Shown: positions 18,881 through 27,564 of the stretch, in pieces
Layout: each line of letters begins with the position of its first letter
Numbering within the stretch: the stretch's first letter is position 1
Source of the DNA: Arthrobacter sp. H-02-3
Lineage (GTDB): Bacteria > Actinomycetota > Actinomycetes > Actinomycetales > Micrococcaceae
Direction of reading: 5' to 3'
NCBI RefSeq assembly: GCF_003097355.1
Contig: NZ_PYUI01000003.1
Span: forward strand, 248,001 to 312,000
DNA: 64,000 bases
The notes under the pieces: generated by a model
Seen by the model: only the letters and a program-made list of their open reading frames with translations
What the model was told of the DNA's origin: nothing
The model's database searches: none
Program-made: the position numbers and the translations under genes

Positions 18881-19175
18881 GGCATCCTCCCTCTGGTGTG
18901 GACAGCAGTCCATCACGGGACCACGGCCGGCACATCATCACCCTGGGGTGATTCGGCGTCGCAGGCTTGGCCGCCACAAGCGGAGGGCTCTGCGTAACAC
19001 GCCAGCCGGGACCTCCGAACGTAGGGAAGTTCCGACGACGCAGGCGGCCTCAGGATCACCCCCGGCGGGTGAGGCGCCTACGCTGCCCGAAGCCAACACT
19101 GGTGATACCTGCCAGTGCTTGCGCTGACAGGCGCGAGTCTATGGAGAGTGGAACCTACGGAGAGAGGGGCCTCCA
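18881..19175. other. Intergenic region with two dyads
   Basis: No gene is evident. It holds two dyads: ATCACCC-TG-GGGTGAT at 18937-18952, close to the amidotransferase promoter, and CACTGG-N9-CCAGTG at 19097-19117 upstream of the lipoprotein gene. Both could be operators or short hairpins; no regulator is adjacent. Confidence 0.4.
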
Positions 19176-19607
19176 ATGTCGAGACCACCATCAGTCGCCG
19201 CGCGAATCATCGTCCTCGCGGCAGTCCTCGGCTTGCTCGCCGGCTGCAGCACCACCAGCCCCAGCACTACCCCGACGCCAACCGTTTCACCGGTGTGCGC
19301 CGCCTCCGCGGCCTACTCCACAGCCCTGACGAACTTCAAGGACACGCTCAAGAGAGGCTCCACGCTGGACCAGATCCGGTCGGCGCGGGACGAGGTCGTA
19401 AAGACTTTCGACGATCTGGTCACGGCCGCCGGGGACGTTGCCAAGGACCGGGTGGATGCCGTCAAAGCTGCTGAAGACAAATTTGCTTCCGCAGTGAAGG
19501 CCGTTCCCGATAGCGCCACCCTGAATCAGGCCGTGAACTCGCTCCGGGATGAGGCTGCCAACGTGCAGGCGGCGGTCAGCGATCTCACGAATGAGGTCAA
19601 ATGCTAG
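19176..19607 (+). CDS. Small secreted lipoprotein, helical
   Basis: 143 residues. A lipoprotein signal ends in the lipobox LLAGC (Cys24), followed by a Ser/Thr/Pro linker (STTSPSTTPTPTVSP). The mature part is almost entirely helical, with heptad-like runs (DEVVKTFDDLVTAAGDVAKDRVDAVKAAEDKF), and contains one internal Cys and a C-terminal Cys that could pair. GAGAGGGG lies upstream of the ATG. Cell-envelope protein of unknown role. Confidence 0.85.
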   Translation: MSRPPSVAARIIVLAAVLGLLAGCSTTSPSTTPTPTVSPVCAASAAYSTALTNFKDTLKRGSTLDQIRSARDEVVKTFDDLVTAAGDVAKDRVDAVKAAEDKFASAVKAVPDSATLNQAVNSLRDEAANVQAAVSDLTNEVKC

Positions 19608-19702
19608 GCCCGGCCGGCAGGGTTATCTGCGCTCACGTCTATATCCCCCACCCACGGCCGCGTTCCCGCCAACGCCGCACCAATTGAAAGCAGGGAAGCC
19701 AA

Positions 19703-20089
19703 ATGAACTTCTTCGAGAACTTTTGGAGTATTTTCTGGTGGTTGTTCTGCGTATATGCGATTTTCGCTTTCCTGTGGGCGCTGTTTATGGTGATCGGCGA
19801 CCTCTTCCGTGACCACGAGCTCAGTGGCTGGTGGAAGGCCGTATGGATCGTCTTCCTTGCCTTCGTACCGTTCCTGTCCCTGCTGGTGTACATGATTGCG
19901 CGCGGCAAGGGAATGACGGAGCGTTCAATGGCACAGGCCCGCAAGAGCCAGGAGGCAACTGATGCGTATATACGCCAGGTCGCCGCAGCGAGCCCGAGTG
20001 AGGAGATCGCCAAAGCCAAGGCGCTCATGGACGCGGGAACCATCAGTGCGGCCGAGTTCGAGCGGATCAAGAGCAAAGTAGTCGCCTGA
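19703..20089 (+). CDS. PLDc_N/SHOCT domain membrane protein
   Basis: 128 residues. Two membrane helices (about 8-30 and 45-66) with the WWKAVWIVFLAFVPFLSLLVYMIARGKG pattern match the PLDc_N-like membrane module. The C-terminal stretch IAKAKALMDAGTISAAEFERIKSKVVA is a SHOCT motif. Such proteins are small membrane proteins of unknown function, often linked to stress. It follows the lipoprotein gene by about 95 bp on the same strand. Confidence 0.85.
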   Translation: MNFFENFWSIFWWLFCVYAIFAFLWALFMVIGDLFRDHELSGWWKAVWIVFLAFVPFLSLLVYMIARGKGMTERSMAQARKSQEATDAYIRQVAAASPSEEIAKAKALMDAGTISAAEFERIKSKVVA

Positions 20090-20194
20090 CGCAGAGGGGG
20101 GATCCCTATCTGACGGGGAGCAAGCCGCAATGAACTCACTACTCATCACGCCCCCTCGCCTAAACTAGGCCCAGGCTGAACCAAGGAGGGCTCA

Positions 20195-21349
20195 ATGGAG
20201 CCGGCATCATCGGAATCCGACCCACGTCCAGCCCTCCCCCGCACCGTCACCATATTGCTCGCCCTGGCTGGCGCGGCTGTGGTGGCGTTCGGCCTTGGCG
20301 CGATGAGGGGAATCGTCACCCCGGTATTTTTTGCGTTCGTGCTCACTTTGTGTGTTCATCCCATTCGCCGCTGGATGCAGGCTCGGGGAATTTCCCGGGG
20401 CATAGCCACGGGAACCACGATTGCCGCCGTCTTCGGGTTGCTGATCGCTTTCGCCGCAATCCTCATTGCCTCCCTCGCCCAGTTCTCCGCGCTCCTGCCG
20501 CAATACGCTCCCCAGGTGGCCCAGCTCGGCGCTTCCCTCGCCGCGACGCTGGAGTCTGTAGGTTTCGGACCGGAGCAAGTCCAGGAAGTCCTCAACGGGT
20601 TCACTCCGGGCCGCATCATCGGGTTCCTAGGCGGCCTACTGGGGAACATAGCGAGCCTGGTGGGCAGCCTCGTGATCATCCTGACGATGCTCATTCTCAT
20701 GGCGGTCGACGGCTCGCGCGTACCCGCCATCCTGACCCATTTGACCTACCACCGGCCGGCAGTGGTCTCCGCCTTCATCGGTTTCGGAACCGGCGTGCGC
20801 CGCTATATGGTCGCCACTACGGTCCTCGGGATCGCCCAGGGCCTGTTCAACTGGCTGGTCCTGGTCATCCTGCAGGTCCCCGGAGCCCTGCTCTGGGGTC
20901 TGCTGTCTTTCATCTGCAGCTTCATCCCCAACATTGGCTACTTCATCGCGATCGTCCCGCCGCTGTTCTTTGGGTTCCTCACCGGTGGCTGGCCGACCGT
21001 TGTGGCCATCATCATCATCTATGGCGGGATCAACAGTGTGATCCAGTCCATCATTCAGCCGAAGTACGTGGGCAACGCAGTGTCGCTGAGCGAGACCCTG
21101 ACCTTTGTTTCAGTCCTTTTCTGGGCCGTGGTCCTGGGTCCTGTCGGCGCCATCCTCGCCGTCCCTCTGACCCTCTTTGCTCGCGCCATCCTGCTCGATT
21201 CGGACCCGTCCATCTCATGGTGGCGGCCATTGACGGGCGACAAGAAAGACGTGGCACTGCTGCTTAAACAGGAAGACGAGGCGATCCGTGCCCGGCGTGG
21301 ACGGCCGCGGCCAGGCCGCCCTGACGCCGGCAACGCACCGAAGGCATGA
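20195..21349 (+). CDS. AI-2E family transporter
   Basis: 384-residue inner-membrane protein of the AI-2E/UPF0118 family (TqsA, YdiK relatives). About eight helices, with typical blocks FICSFIPNIGYFIAIVPPLFFG, IIIIYGGINSVIQSIIQPKYVG and the closing LGPVGAILAVPLTLFARAI. Some members export autoinducer-2 or act as Na+/H+ antiporters, so substrate assignment is open. Strong ribosome site AAGGAGGG before the ATG. Confidence 0.92.
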   Translation: MEPASSESDPRPALPRTVTILLALAGAAVVAFGLGAMRGIVTPVFFAFVLTLCVHPIRRWMQARGISRGIATGTTIAAVFGLLIAFAAILIASLAQFSALLPQYAPQVAQLGASLAATLESVGFGPEQVQEVLNGFTPGRIIGFLGGLLGNIASLVGSLVIILTMLILMAVDGSRVPAILTHLTYHRPAVVSAFIGFGTGVRRYMVATTVLGIAQGLFNWLVLVILQVPGALLWGLLSFICSFIPNIGYFIAIVPPLFFGFLTGGWPTVVAIIIIYGGINSVIQSIIQPKYVGNAVSLSETLTFVSVLFWAVVLGPVGAILAVPLTLFARAILLDSDPSISWWRPLTGDKKDVALLLKQEDEAIRARRGRPRPGRPDAGNAPKA

Positions 21350-21388
21350 CGTGCCGTCAGGGTGTCTCCCGGGGCAGGTGACAGCCAC

Positions 21389-22054
21389 ATGTTGAGCACC
21401 CTCACCAGCCTGGTGCTCTTCGCCATCGCGGGAGCGATGAGCACTGTGCCCATAAGCGTCACGATCATGATTCTGCTATCCCCGGATCCCCGCCGAGGAG
21501 CCCTGCCGTTCCTGATCGGCAGCCTCTCAGGATCAGTCGTGGTGGTGGGACTTTCAGCTGTCGGGCTGCAACTATGGCCCGGCAGGCCCCGCCTGAACCA
21601 GGACGAATGGCTGGCTCAGGTTGGCTTTGTGATCGGCGCCGTTCTGCTTGGCTACTCCGTGTACCTCTTCGCGAGCAAGAGCAACCGGGACAACGCCATG
21701 CTGGGCAAGATGAAGTCGAGGTTCCACTCCGCCCGGCCCTGGGAATTCGTCGTCCTGGGCCTGGGCATGAACCTGCGGCCCAAGGCACTCCTGCTCGCCG
21801 TCACGGCCGGCGCCCTGATCGGCGTGCGGGAGCTGCCTACCCTGCAGGGAAGCGTGCTCATCCTCGCCTACGCCGTTGTGACCCAGTCAGCCGTCGTCGT
21901 TCCAGTCGTGGTTTGGCTGCAGTCCCCGGAGCGTGCGCAAGTACCTCTCACCGCCCTCTACGACTGGCTGCAGCGCAACGGCCGCAGGATTGCAGCCATC
22001 GCAACGCTAGTGATTGGGCTGCTCATCGTCGGCTACAGCCTTTCGTTGCTCTGA
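21389..22054 (+). CDS. GAP (Sap) family membrane protein
   Basis: 221 residues, about six transmembrane helices, with the family traits of an N-terminal ILLSPDPRRGALPFLIGSLSGS and a central GMNLRPKALLLAVTAGALIG. Related mycobacterial proteins (Sap/GAP) help to export cell-envelope glycolipids; the role here is unknown. ATG chosen because the open frame upstream holds only a GTG and no better ribosome site. It follows the AI-2E gene by 39 bp, probably co-transcribed. A second family member lies at 39207-39890. Confidence 0.85.
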   Translation: MLSTLTSLVLFAIAGAMSTVPISVTIMILLSPDPRRGALPFLIGSLSGSVVVVGLSAVGLQLWPGRPRLNQDEWLAQVGFVIGAVLLGYSVYLFASKSNRDNAMLGKMKSRFHSARPWEFVVLGLGMNLRPKALLLAVTAGALIGVRELPTLQGSVLILAYAVVTQSAVVVPVVVWLQSPERAQVPLTALYDWLQRNGRRIAAIATLVIGLLIVGYSLSLL

Positions 22055-22075
22055 CTTCTGCTGCCGCCCAGACCC

Positions 22076-23671
22076 TCAGTCCAGGATCGCGCCTTCGCCG
22101 GTGCCGGAGGGCTTGGGATCGGGAAGCCGCATCATGCGGAAGGAAATGACGAAGCCCGCGACACTGGCGAAGATCGGAATGAGCAGCCCGATCTGCAGGG
22201 CGATGGGCCTGGCCTCCGTGTTGATGCGGATGATTTCGGCCTGGATCTCCGCCGGCTGGCCGACGAGGAGCCCCGCGAGCTGGGTGTTGCTGAGGACCTG
22301 AGCGTCCTCTTCCAGCGCCTGCGCAACCTGTTGCTGCTCCGCGGGCGGCAGTACCGTGCTCGAGGTCGCCAGGCCCGTGAAGACGGACGCGAGCGATGCC
22401 AGCATGATGGCGCCGGCAAACGCGAGTCCGAACGACAGCCCAAACGATCCGGCCGCTGAATTCACGCCCGCGGCCTCGCTGACGCGCTCGTCCGAGATTG
22501 GAGACAGGGTGTAATTGTTCAGCTGCGACACCAACAAGCCGAGTCCGCAACCGGCAATGATGAGGGGGATCAGGAGCCACCAGCCGGAGTCCGCACGCGG
22601 CACGACTGGCAGGATTGCGAGCAGCCCAGCCAGAAGGAGAATGAAGCCCCACCGGATAATGCCTGCCGGGCGCCGCTTCCCTGACCGCTTTCCGGCGAGC
22701 ATTGCTATGCCGAACATGCTGAGCGAGAGCGGTGCAATGGACAGACCGGCCTGCATCGCGTTGTATTCGAGCACCATCTGCAGATAGATCGGCAACACGA
22801 TCATGGTGCCACCGAGGGCGATCTGCTGGAGCATTTGCTGCGTGGCGCCGAGCCGGAAAGCTTTCGACCGGAAGAGCCCCGGGTCCAGCAGCATCGGTTT
22901 GTTGCGCCGTTCGCGCCGCAGGAGCCAATAGAACAGCCCGGCCAGTCCGGCCGCACCGACGATCAGGAGCGCGCCAACAGCTTCGCCGCCCTCCTGCCAG
23001 ACCAGGATTCCAAGGACAACGCCACCCATACCGACGACGGAAAGGATCGATCCAACGACGTCGACCTCCCGGGGTCCCGTATACGGGACATCTTTAACGA
23101 GCCTAATTCCGGACAAGACGACGGCAATGATCACCGCTTCCAAGAGGAAGGCGACACGCCAGGAGAGAAATGTCGTGATAAACCCGCCGAGCAATGGTCC
23201 GACGGCGGCGGCGATCGCCGCCGAGGCGCCCACAAGAGCGTAGACCCGCTTCCGGGCCTCGCCGTCGAAGTTGCCGTGGATGAGCGACTGCATGGCGGGG
23301 AGCAGGAGCGAAGCGCCAAGGCCGCCGACCAACGCCCAGAAAATGATGATCGCGGTGATGCTCTGGGCCAGCGTCATCGCCACCGCGCCAACCGCGTAAC
23401 CGCACAGACCCAAGACGTAGGCCCGCTTGCGTCCGATGAGGTCGCCCACTTTGCCGCCGATCAGGATGAAGGCTGCGGACACCAGCGCTTCGAGGGCGAT
23501 GGCCGCTTGCAGGTCGCTGACCGTGCTGTTGATGTCCTTGACCACTGCGGAGATCGAGACGTTCATGATCGACGTGTCAACGACCAGCACGAACATGGCC
23601 ATCGCCAGCAGTAAGGCCAGCCGCTGGTTGAACTGCACCGGCTGGGCCACGGCGTCGTTGGGAGAACTCAT
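22076..23671 (-). CDS. MFS transporter, DHA2 (EmrB/QacA) family
   Basis: 531-residue drug:H+ antiporter-type exporter with 14 predicted helices. Motif D1-like VVDTSIMNVSISAVVKDI sits in helix 1; motif A is GGKVGDLIGRKRAYVLG (about 70-87); motif C-like GASAAIAAAVGPLLGGFIT is at about 150. The loop between helices 12 and 14 is long and hydrophilic. Start placed at ATG (MSSPND); a GTG four codons upstream is an alternative. No regulator is adjacent. Substrate unknown. Confidence 0.9.
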   Translation of the reverse strand: MSSPNDAVAQPVQFNQRLALLLAMAMFVLVVDTSIMNVSISAVVKDINSTVSDLQAAIALEALVSAAFILIGGKVGDLIGRKRAYVLGLCGYAVGAVAMTLAQSITAIIIFWALVGGLGASLLLPAMQSLIHGNFDGEARKRVYALVGASAAIAAAVGPLLGGFITTFLSWRVAFLLEAVIIAVVLSGIRLVKDVPYTGPREVDVVGSILSVVGMGGVVLGILVWQEGGEAVGALLIVGAAGLAGLFYWLLRRERRNKPMLLDPGLFRSKAFRLGATQQMLQQIALGGTMIVLPIYLQMVLEYNAMQAGLSIAPLSLSMFGIAMLAGKRSGKRRPAGIIRWGFILLLAGLLAILPVVPRADSGWWLLIPLIIAGCGLGLLVSQLNNYTLSPISDERVSEAAGVNSAAGSFGLSFGLAFAGAIMLASLASVFTGLATSSTVLPPAEQQQVAQALEEDAQVLSNTQLAGLLVGQPAEIQAEIIRINTEARPIALQIGLLIPIFASVAGFVISFRMMRLPDPKPSGTGEGAILD

Positions 23672-24056
23672 CGCGGGCCGCACCCCCGGCTCGCCGCGTC
23701 CGGGGTCATTTCACAACCGGACATGTTGCCTCCTTTGACGATGACGGTGCTGGCGCACCCGTCGTCATGGTCCTGCCGGAACGTGTCCTGCCAGCGGCCA
23801 TCGTAGTGGGATGTCTATGCCAACCTAGCTTTTCGCCTGCGTGCCGGAATCATGCCTTGGGGGTGAGGTGTGCGCCCTCGGGGTCCGGAGTCGTCAGGCA
23901 AGCACGTCAGTCACACCGGGATGGCCTAAGGTGTAAGACTGCCCGGGCTTTGTTTGCCGGACAGATCTTCCCGCCCCATTGAACAATCCGAGCACCGAAC
24001 TATCCAACTTCTGAAATCCCACTACTGGACAACCCGACGCCAGGAGGCAACCCACG
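23672..24056. other. Intergenic region between divergent MFS and LysE genes
   Basis: About 385 bp with no convincing gene in any frame. It must hold both promoters. The only structure I noticed is an imperfect dyad around ATGACGGTGC and its partner near 23740-23768. No known RNA motif was recognised. Confidence 0.4.
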
Positions 24057-24710
24057 ATGGTCGAACAGTTAACGGCCTTTGTCTTGACCTGTCTCGTCGT
24101 CGTACTGGTCCCCGGTCCCGACTTTGCGCTGGTCCTCCGGAACGCGGCCTGCGGCCCTCGCTCGGCAACAGCGGCCGCCGGCGGAATCATGGTTGGCAAC
24201 GCAATTCTTGCCTTGCTGGCAGTTCTCGGTATCACGGCGCTCCTGGGAGCCTCAGAGATTCTTGGGACCGGGATCAAGATCGCCGGGGCCGCGTACCTGC
24301 TCTATCTGGGAGCCCGGGCGCTCGCGGAGGCGTTTGCCAGCAACATGAGCCCACCCATCCGGCCCGGCCAGCCGGCGGCACCGCGGGCCGGCCGCCGGTT
24401 TGGCGGGAGTTCGCCGTTCGTACAGGGCATGGTGAGCAACCTGCTCAACCCGAAAGTCGCCGTCTTCTATTTGTCGCTGTTCCCGCAATTCAATTTCGCC
24501 CCGCTGCCGTCCCTCGCCCAGCACACCGTGATGGCGGGTATTTTCCTGCTGATCGCCCTGGCCTGGTACGTACTTCTCCTCAGCGGGCTGAAGAAAGTGA
24601 CTGCATTCCTGGCCCGGCCCCGGACCAAGCGGATCATCGTCGCGGGTTCGGGCGCGGTCCTCGTGGGGGTTGGCGGCACAATACTGACAAAGACGCTGGC
24701 CTCCGCCTAG
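24057..24710 (+). CDS. LysE/RhtB family translocator
   Basis: 217-residue amino-acid exporter with about six helices. The family signature VLVPGPDFALVLRNAACG (about 16-33) and the motif QGMVSNLLNPKVAVFYLSLFPQF (about 122-144) are both intact. Likely exports an amino acid or derivative (threonine, homoserine, lysine or arginine types); specificity cannot be read. Good CAGGAGG ribosome site. A strong hairpin follows the stop. Confidence 0.92.
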   Translation: MVEQLTAFVLTCLVVVLVPGPDFALVLRNAACGPRSATAAAGGIMVGNAILALLAVLGITALLGASEILGTGIKIAGAAYLLYLGARALAEAFASNMSPPIRPGQPAAPRAGRRFGGSSPFVQGMVSNLLNPKVAVFYLSLFPQFNFAPLPSLAQHTVMAGIFLLIALAWYVLLLSGLKKVTAFLARPRTKRIIVAGSGAVLVGVGGTILTKTLASA

Positions 24711-24729
24711 CCCGACCGCCCACATGCAC

Positions 24730-24747
24730 GGGCGCGTCTACGCGCCC
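24730..24747 (+). terminator. Hairpin after the LysE gene
   Basis: GGGCGCG-TCTA-CGCGCCC, a perfect 7-bp GC stem with a tetraloop, starts 19 bases after the stop codon. There is no T-run. Confidence 0.65.
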
Positions 24748-24796
24748 CCGCACGGGCACGGGCGCGGGCACGCGCACAGGCACAGGCACAGGTCAC
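24748..24796 (+). repeat. Short GGCACG/GGCACA tandem repeats
   Basis: About seven imperfect 6-bp units (GGCACG, GGCGCG, GGCACA) in a row directly after the hairpin. A simple-sequence tract likely to vary in length; no coding role seen. Confidence 0.6.
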
Positions 24797-24854
24797 GGGG
24801 TCACCCGAAACGGGTGATGGCCGGCGCTTCGGCGGTATGCCACGATGAACGCCC

Positions 24855-26753
24855 ATGGTCCTTCGGAGGGGATGGCGAAATTCTTTGACCCACAAACCAG
24901 CCGAGCGGGCCATCGTGGCCGCTCACCAGAAGCTTTCCGAGACGCTGCCGTTCGCGGACGCATCCGATACCGACGACTCGGCACGCGGTTTCATCGCGGC
25001 TCTGAGTCCCGCAGTTGTCCACGCTGCCGACGGGAGGGTGGTGTGGGACAACGACAAATATTCGTTCCTTAGCGGGGCGGCCCCCACCACCGTGAATCCG
25101 AGCCTCTGGCGGCAGTCGGGGCTGGTTGCGAAGCAGGGCCTTTTTGAGGTTGTGGAGGGAATCTACCAGGTCCGCGGCCTCGACCTCTCGAATATCACCT
25201 TTGTGGAAGGTGACACCGGGGTCATTGTGATCGATCCACTCATCTCAACCGAGACGGCGGCGGCGGCGCTCAAGCTCTACCGGTCGAACCGGGGTGAGAG
25301 GGCTGTTGTCGCCGTCATCTACACACACAGCCACGTCGACCACTTCGGCGGCGTCTTCGGCGTTGCCACCCAGGAAGATGCCGACGCCGGGGGCATCGCG
25401 GTGATCGCCCCGGAGGGCTTTGTGGAGCACGCTGTCTCGGAGAACGTCTATGCCGGCACGGCCATGGGCCGCCGGGCCGGCTACATGTACGGCGCCGCAC
25501 TCGCGTGCGGCCCGCAGGGCCAGGTCGGTGCCGGCCTTGGCCAAACGACCTCGATGGGAGAAGTCGGGTTAATCGTGCCGACGCTTGAGATCCGCGAGAC
25601 CGGCGAGCGCCACACTGTGGACGGTGTGGAGATCGAATTCCAGATGGCCCCCGGGACGGAGGCCCCGGCGGAAATGCATTTCTATTTCCCCCGGTACCGC
25701 GCCCTGTGCATGGCCGAAAATGCGACCCACACGCTGCACAACCTGCTCACCCTCCGCGGGGCGCTGGTCCGCGACCCCCACGTTTGGTCCACATACCTGA
25801 CGCAGGCGATCAGGATGTTTGGCATCCGGACCGACGTCGTCTTCGCCTCCCATCACTGGCCGACGTGGGGAACGGACAGGATCCTTTCGTACCTCTCAGC
25901 CCAGCGCGACCTTTATGCCTATCTCCACGATCAGACGCTCCGATACATCAACCAGGGGTACACCGGGGCCGAAATCGCCGAGATCATCGAATTGCCGCCG
26001 GCCCTTGCGAACGCGTGGCATGCCCGGGGCTACTACGGTTCGGTCAGTCACAATGTGAAAGCCATCTACCAGCGCTACATGGGGTGGTTCGACGGAAACC
26101 CGGCCAGGCTCTGGCCGCACCCTCCCGCGGAGCTCGCCGCCCGCTATGTGGACGCGATGGGCGGCCTGGATCACGTCGTGAGCACCGCGCGGACTGCCTT
26201 TGAGTCCGGTGACTTCCGTTGGGCAGCCACGTTGCTCGACCACGCGATTTTCGTCGACGCCGGCCACGCCGCGGCGCGGGAACTGTATGCAGACACGCTG
26301 GAACAGCTCGGTTACGGCGCCGAGAACGGAACGTGGCGGAACTTCTTCCTCTCCGGCGCAACGGAGCTCCGGGACGGCAACTTCGGGACACCCACCGCGA
26401 CGGCGGCACCGGCGATCGTTGCCCAGCTCACCCCCGAGCAGCTCTTCGGCTCCCTCGCCATCTCGGTGAACGGCCCCAAAGCCTGGGACCTGGACCTCTC
26501 GCTCAATGTCACGTTCACTGAACTCGACGCCGCGTACCATGTCACCCTCCGCAACGGCGTACTGATCAGCGACCGGCTGGCCGGCGAATCTGCCGACGTC
26601 GAGATCCGGCTCACGAAGAACAGGCTGCTGGCCCTGCTCGGCGGGGACACCACCTCGGAGGGCATCAGCCTGAGTGGCAGCAGCGCCGTCCTGCCGGCGC
26701 TGCTGGGGGCACTGGACTCCGGAGACCCGGCGTTCAACATCGTTACCCCGTAG
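24855..26753 (+). CDS. Alkyl/aryl sulfatase (SdsA-like metallo-beta-lactamase fold)
   Basis: 632-residue zinc sulfatase predicted to hydrolyse alkyl sulfates such as dodecyl sulfate to alcohol and sulfate. Metal motif THSHVDHFGG is at about 157-166; more ligands are expected in MAENATHTLHNL and VFASHHWPTWG. An all-helical dimerisation region follows, and the C-terminal SCP2-like domain (about 515-632) contributes a hydrophobic pocket. No signal peptide, unlike Pseudomonas SdsA1, so probably cytoplasmic. The start is uncertain: the ATG used lacks a ribosome site, a TTG ten codons later has GGAGGGG 12 bases upstream, and an out-of-frame ATG lies between. Confidence 0.92.
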   Translation: MVLRRGWRNSLTHKPAERAIVAAHQKLSETLPFADASDTDDSARGFIAALSPAVVHAADGRVVWDNDKYSFLSGAAPTTVNPSLWRQSGLVAKQGLFEVVEGIYQVRGLDLSNITFVEGDTGVIVIDPLISTETAAAALKLYRSNRGERAVVAVIYTHSHVDHFGGVFGVATQEDADAGGIAVIAPEGFVEHAVSENVYAGTAMGRRAGYMYGAALACGPQGQVGAGLGQTTSMGEVGLIVPTLEIRETGERHTVDGVEIEFQMAPGTEAPAEMHFYFPRYRALCMAENATHTLHNLLTLRGALVRDPHVWSTYLTQAIRMFGIRTDVVFASHHWPTWGTDRILSYLSAQRDLYAYLHDQTLRYINQGYTGAEIAEIIELPPALANAWHARGYYGSVSHNVKAIYQRYMGWFDGNPARLWPHPPAELAARYVDAMGGLDHVVSTARTAFESGDFRWAATLLDHAIFVDAGHAAARELYADTLEQLGYGAENGTWRNFFLSGATELRDGNFGTPTATAAPAIVAQLTPEQLFGSLAISVNGPKAWDLDLSLNVTFTELDAAYHVTLRNGVLISDRLAGESADVEIRLTKNRLLALLGGDTTSEGISLSGSSAVLPALLGALDSGDPAFNIVTP

Positions 26754-26777
26754 CGGGGCCGGTCCGCACAACCGCGC

Positions 26778-27431
26778 TTAGCGAACCGGAGCCTGTTCCT
26801 GCGGGGGCGGTGGGCCGGGCGGGGGCGGTGGCGGTGTCGGTGGACCGCGACGCGGCATGGGGTGCGGAGGCACATGCTTTCGCAGATGAGGCGGTGGTGG
26901 CTGGTGCGCCAGCCCACCATGGGGCGGTGGCGGGCCGCCTTGCGGCAAAGGCTGCGGGGGAAGCTGCCCCGCGTGCCTCGCCCCGGCGGCATCGGTCACT
27001 CCTTCGTCGGCCGCGGAGTCGGCCGTCGATTGTGCCGCCGCGGTCTCCCCGGTTGACGGCGGGGAAACGCCCGGGCTTGTTCCGACGGCGGATCCCTCGC
27101 CAGCGGTGTCGGCCACCAGCCCGTAGTAGCGGTAGAGCTCCTGTTCCTGCGTCTCCGTGATGATGCCGCGGTCGCTGTCGATGCGCGGGCCGTTCTTGAT
27201 CGTGTCCTTGGCAAAGGCAACCCTGATCACGGATTCCTCGAGACTGGCCCCGGAAAGCGGGGCGAAGGACTCGGACATGCCGAACAAACCGGTCCGCACG
27301 GTGACGAACGCCGGATCACCGGAATCGCCGCTGGTGAAGATCTGTTCCACGGAGCCGATTTTCTCCCCGTTGGCGTCCACCACGATGCCTCCGTTGAGGA
27401 CGATATTGTCAATGTCCTGCAGGCTGAGCAT
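26778..27431 (-). CDS. PRC-barrel domain protein with proline-rich tail
   Basis: 217 residues. Residues 1-105 form a PRC-barrel (LQDIDNIVLNGGIVVDANGEKIGSVEQIF), a fold used in RNA processing, photosynthetic reaction centres and stress proteins. Actinobacterial relatives usually continue into a conserved DUF2382 domain; here the C-terminal third is instead a Pro/His/Gln-rich low-complexity tail. The ribosome site is excellent (GGAGGTG). Function unknown, perhaps stress-related. Confidence 0.85.
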   Translation of the reverse strand: MLSLQDIDNIVLNGGIVVDANGEKIGSVEQIFTSGDSGDPAFVTVRTGLFGMSESFAPLSGASLEESVIRVAFAKDTIKNGPRIDSDRGIITETQEQELYRYYGLVADTAGEGSAVGTSPGVSPPSTGETAAAQSTADSAADEGVTDAAGARHAGQLPPQPLPQGGPPPPHGGLAHQPPPPHLRKHVPPHPMPRRGPPTPPPPPPGPPPPQEQAPVR

Positions 27432-27536
27432 GGAGGCACCTCCGTTGTCGTTAGCGCAGGCCCGGGATACCGTGGGCGGCCGCACTTCATTCTTGCCGGT
27501 TTGCTCCGATCCGGTAAGTGCAGATCCGGTACCTGA

Positions 27537-27559
27537 CCGGTGCCTGGTCCAAGCACCGG
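27537..27559 (-). terminator. Hairpin after the ArsB/SLC13-type transporter
   Basis: CCGGTGC-N9-GCACCGG lies 6 bases after the transporter stop on the minus strand and before the PRC-barrel start. There is no U-run. Two direct copies of GATCCGGTA lie just beyond it. Confidence 0.55.
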
Positions 27560-27564
27560 CCGGT

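Noticed and set aside
24748..24796. CRISPR-like array
   Set aside because: Units are only 6 bp with no spacers; it is a simple tandem repeat.
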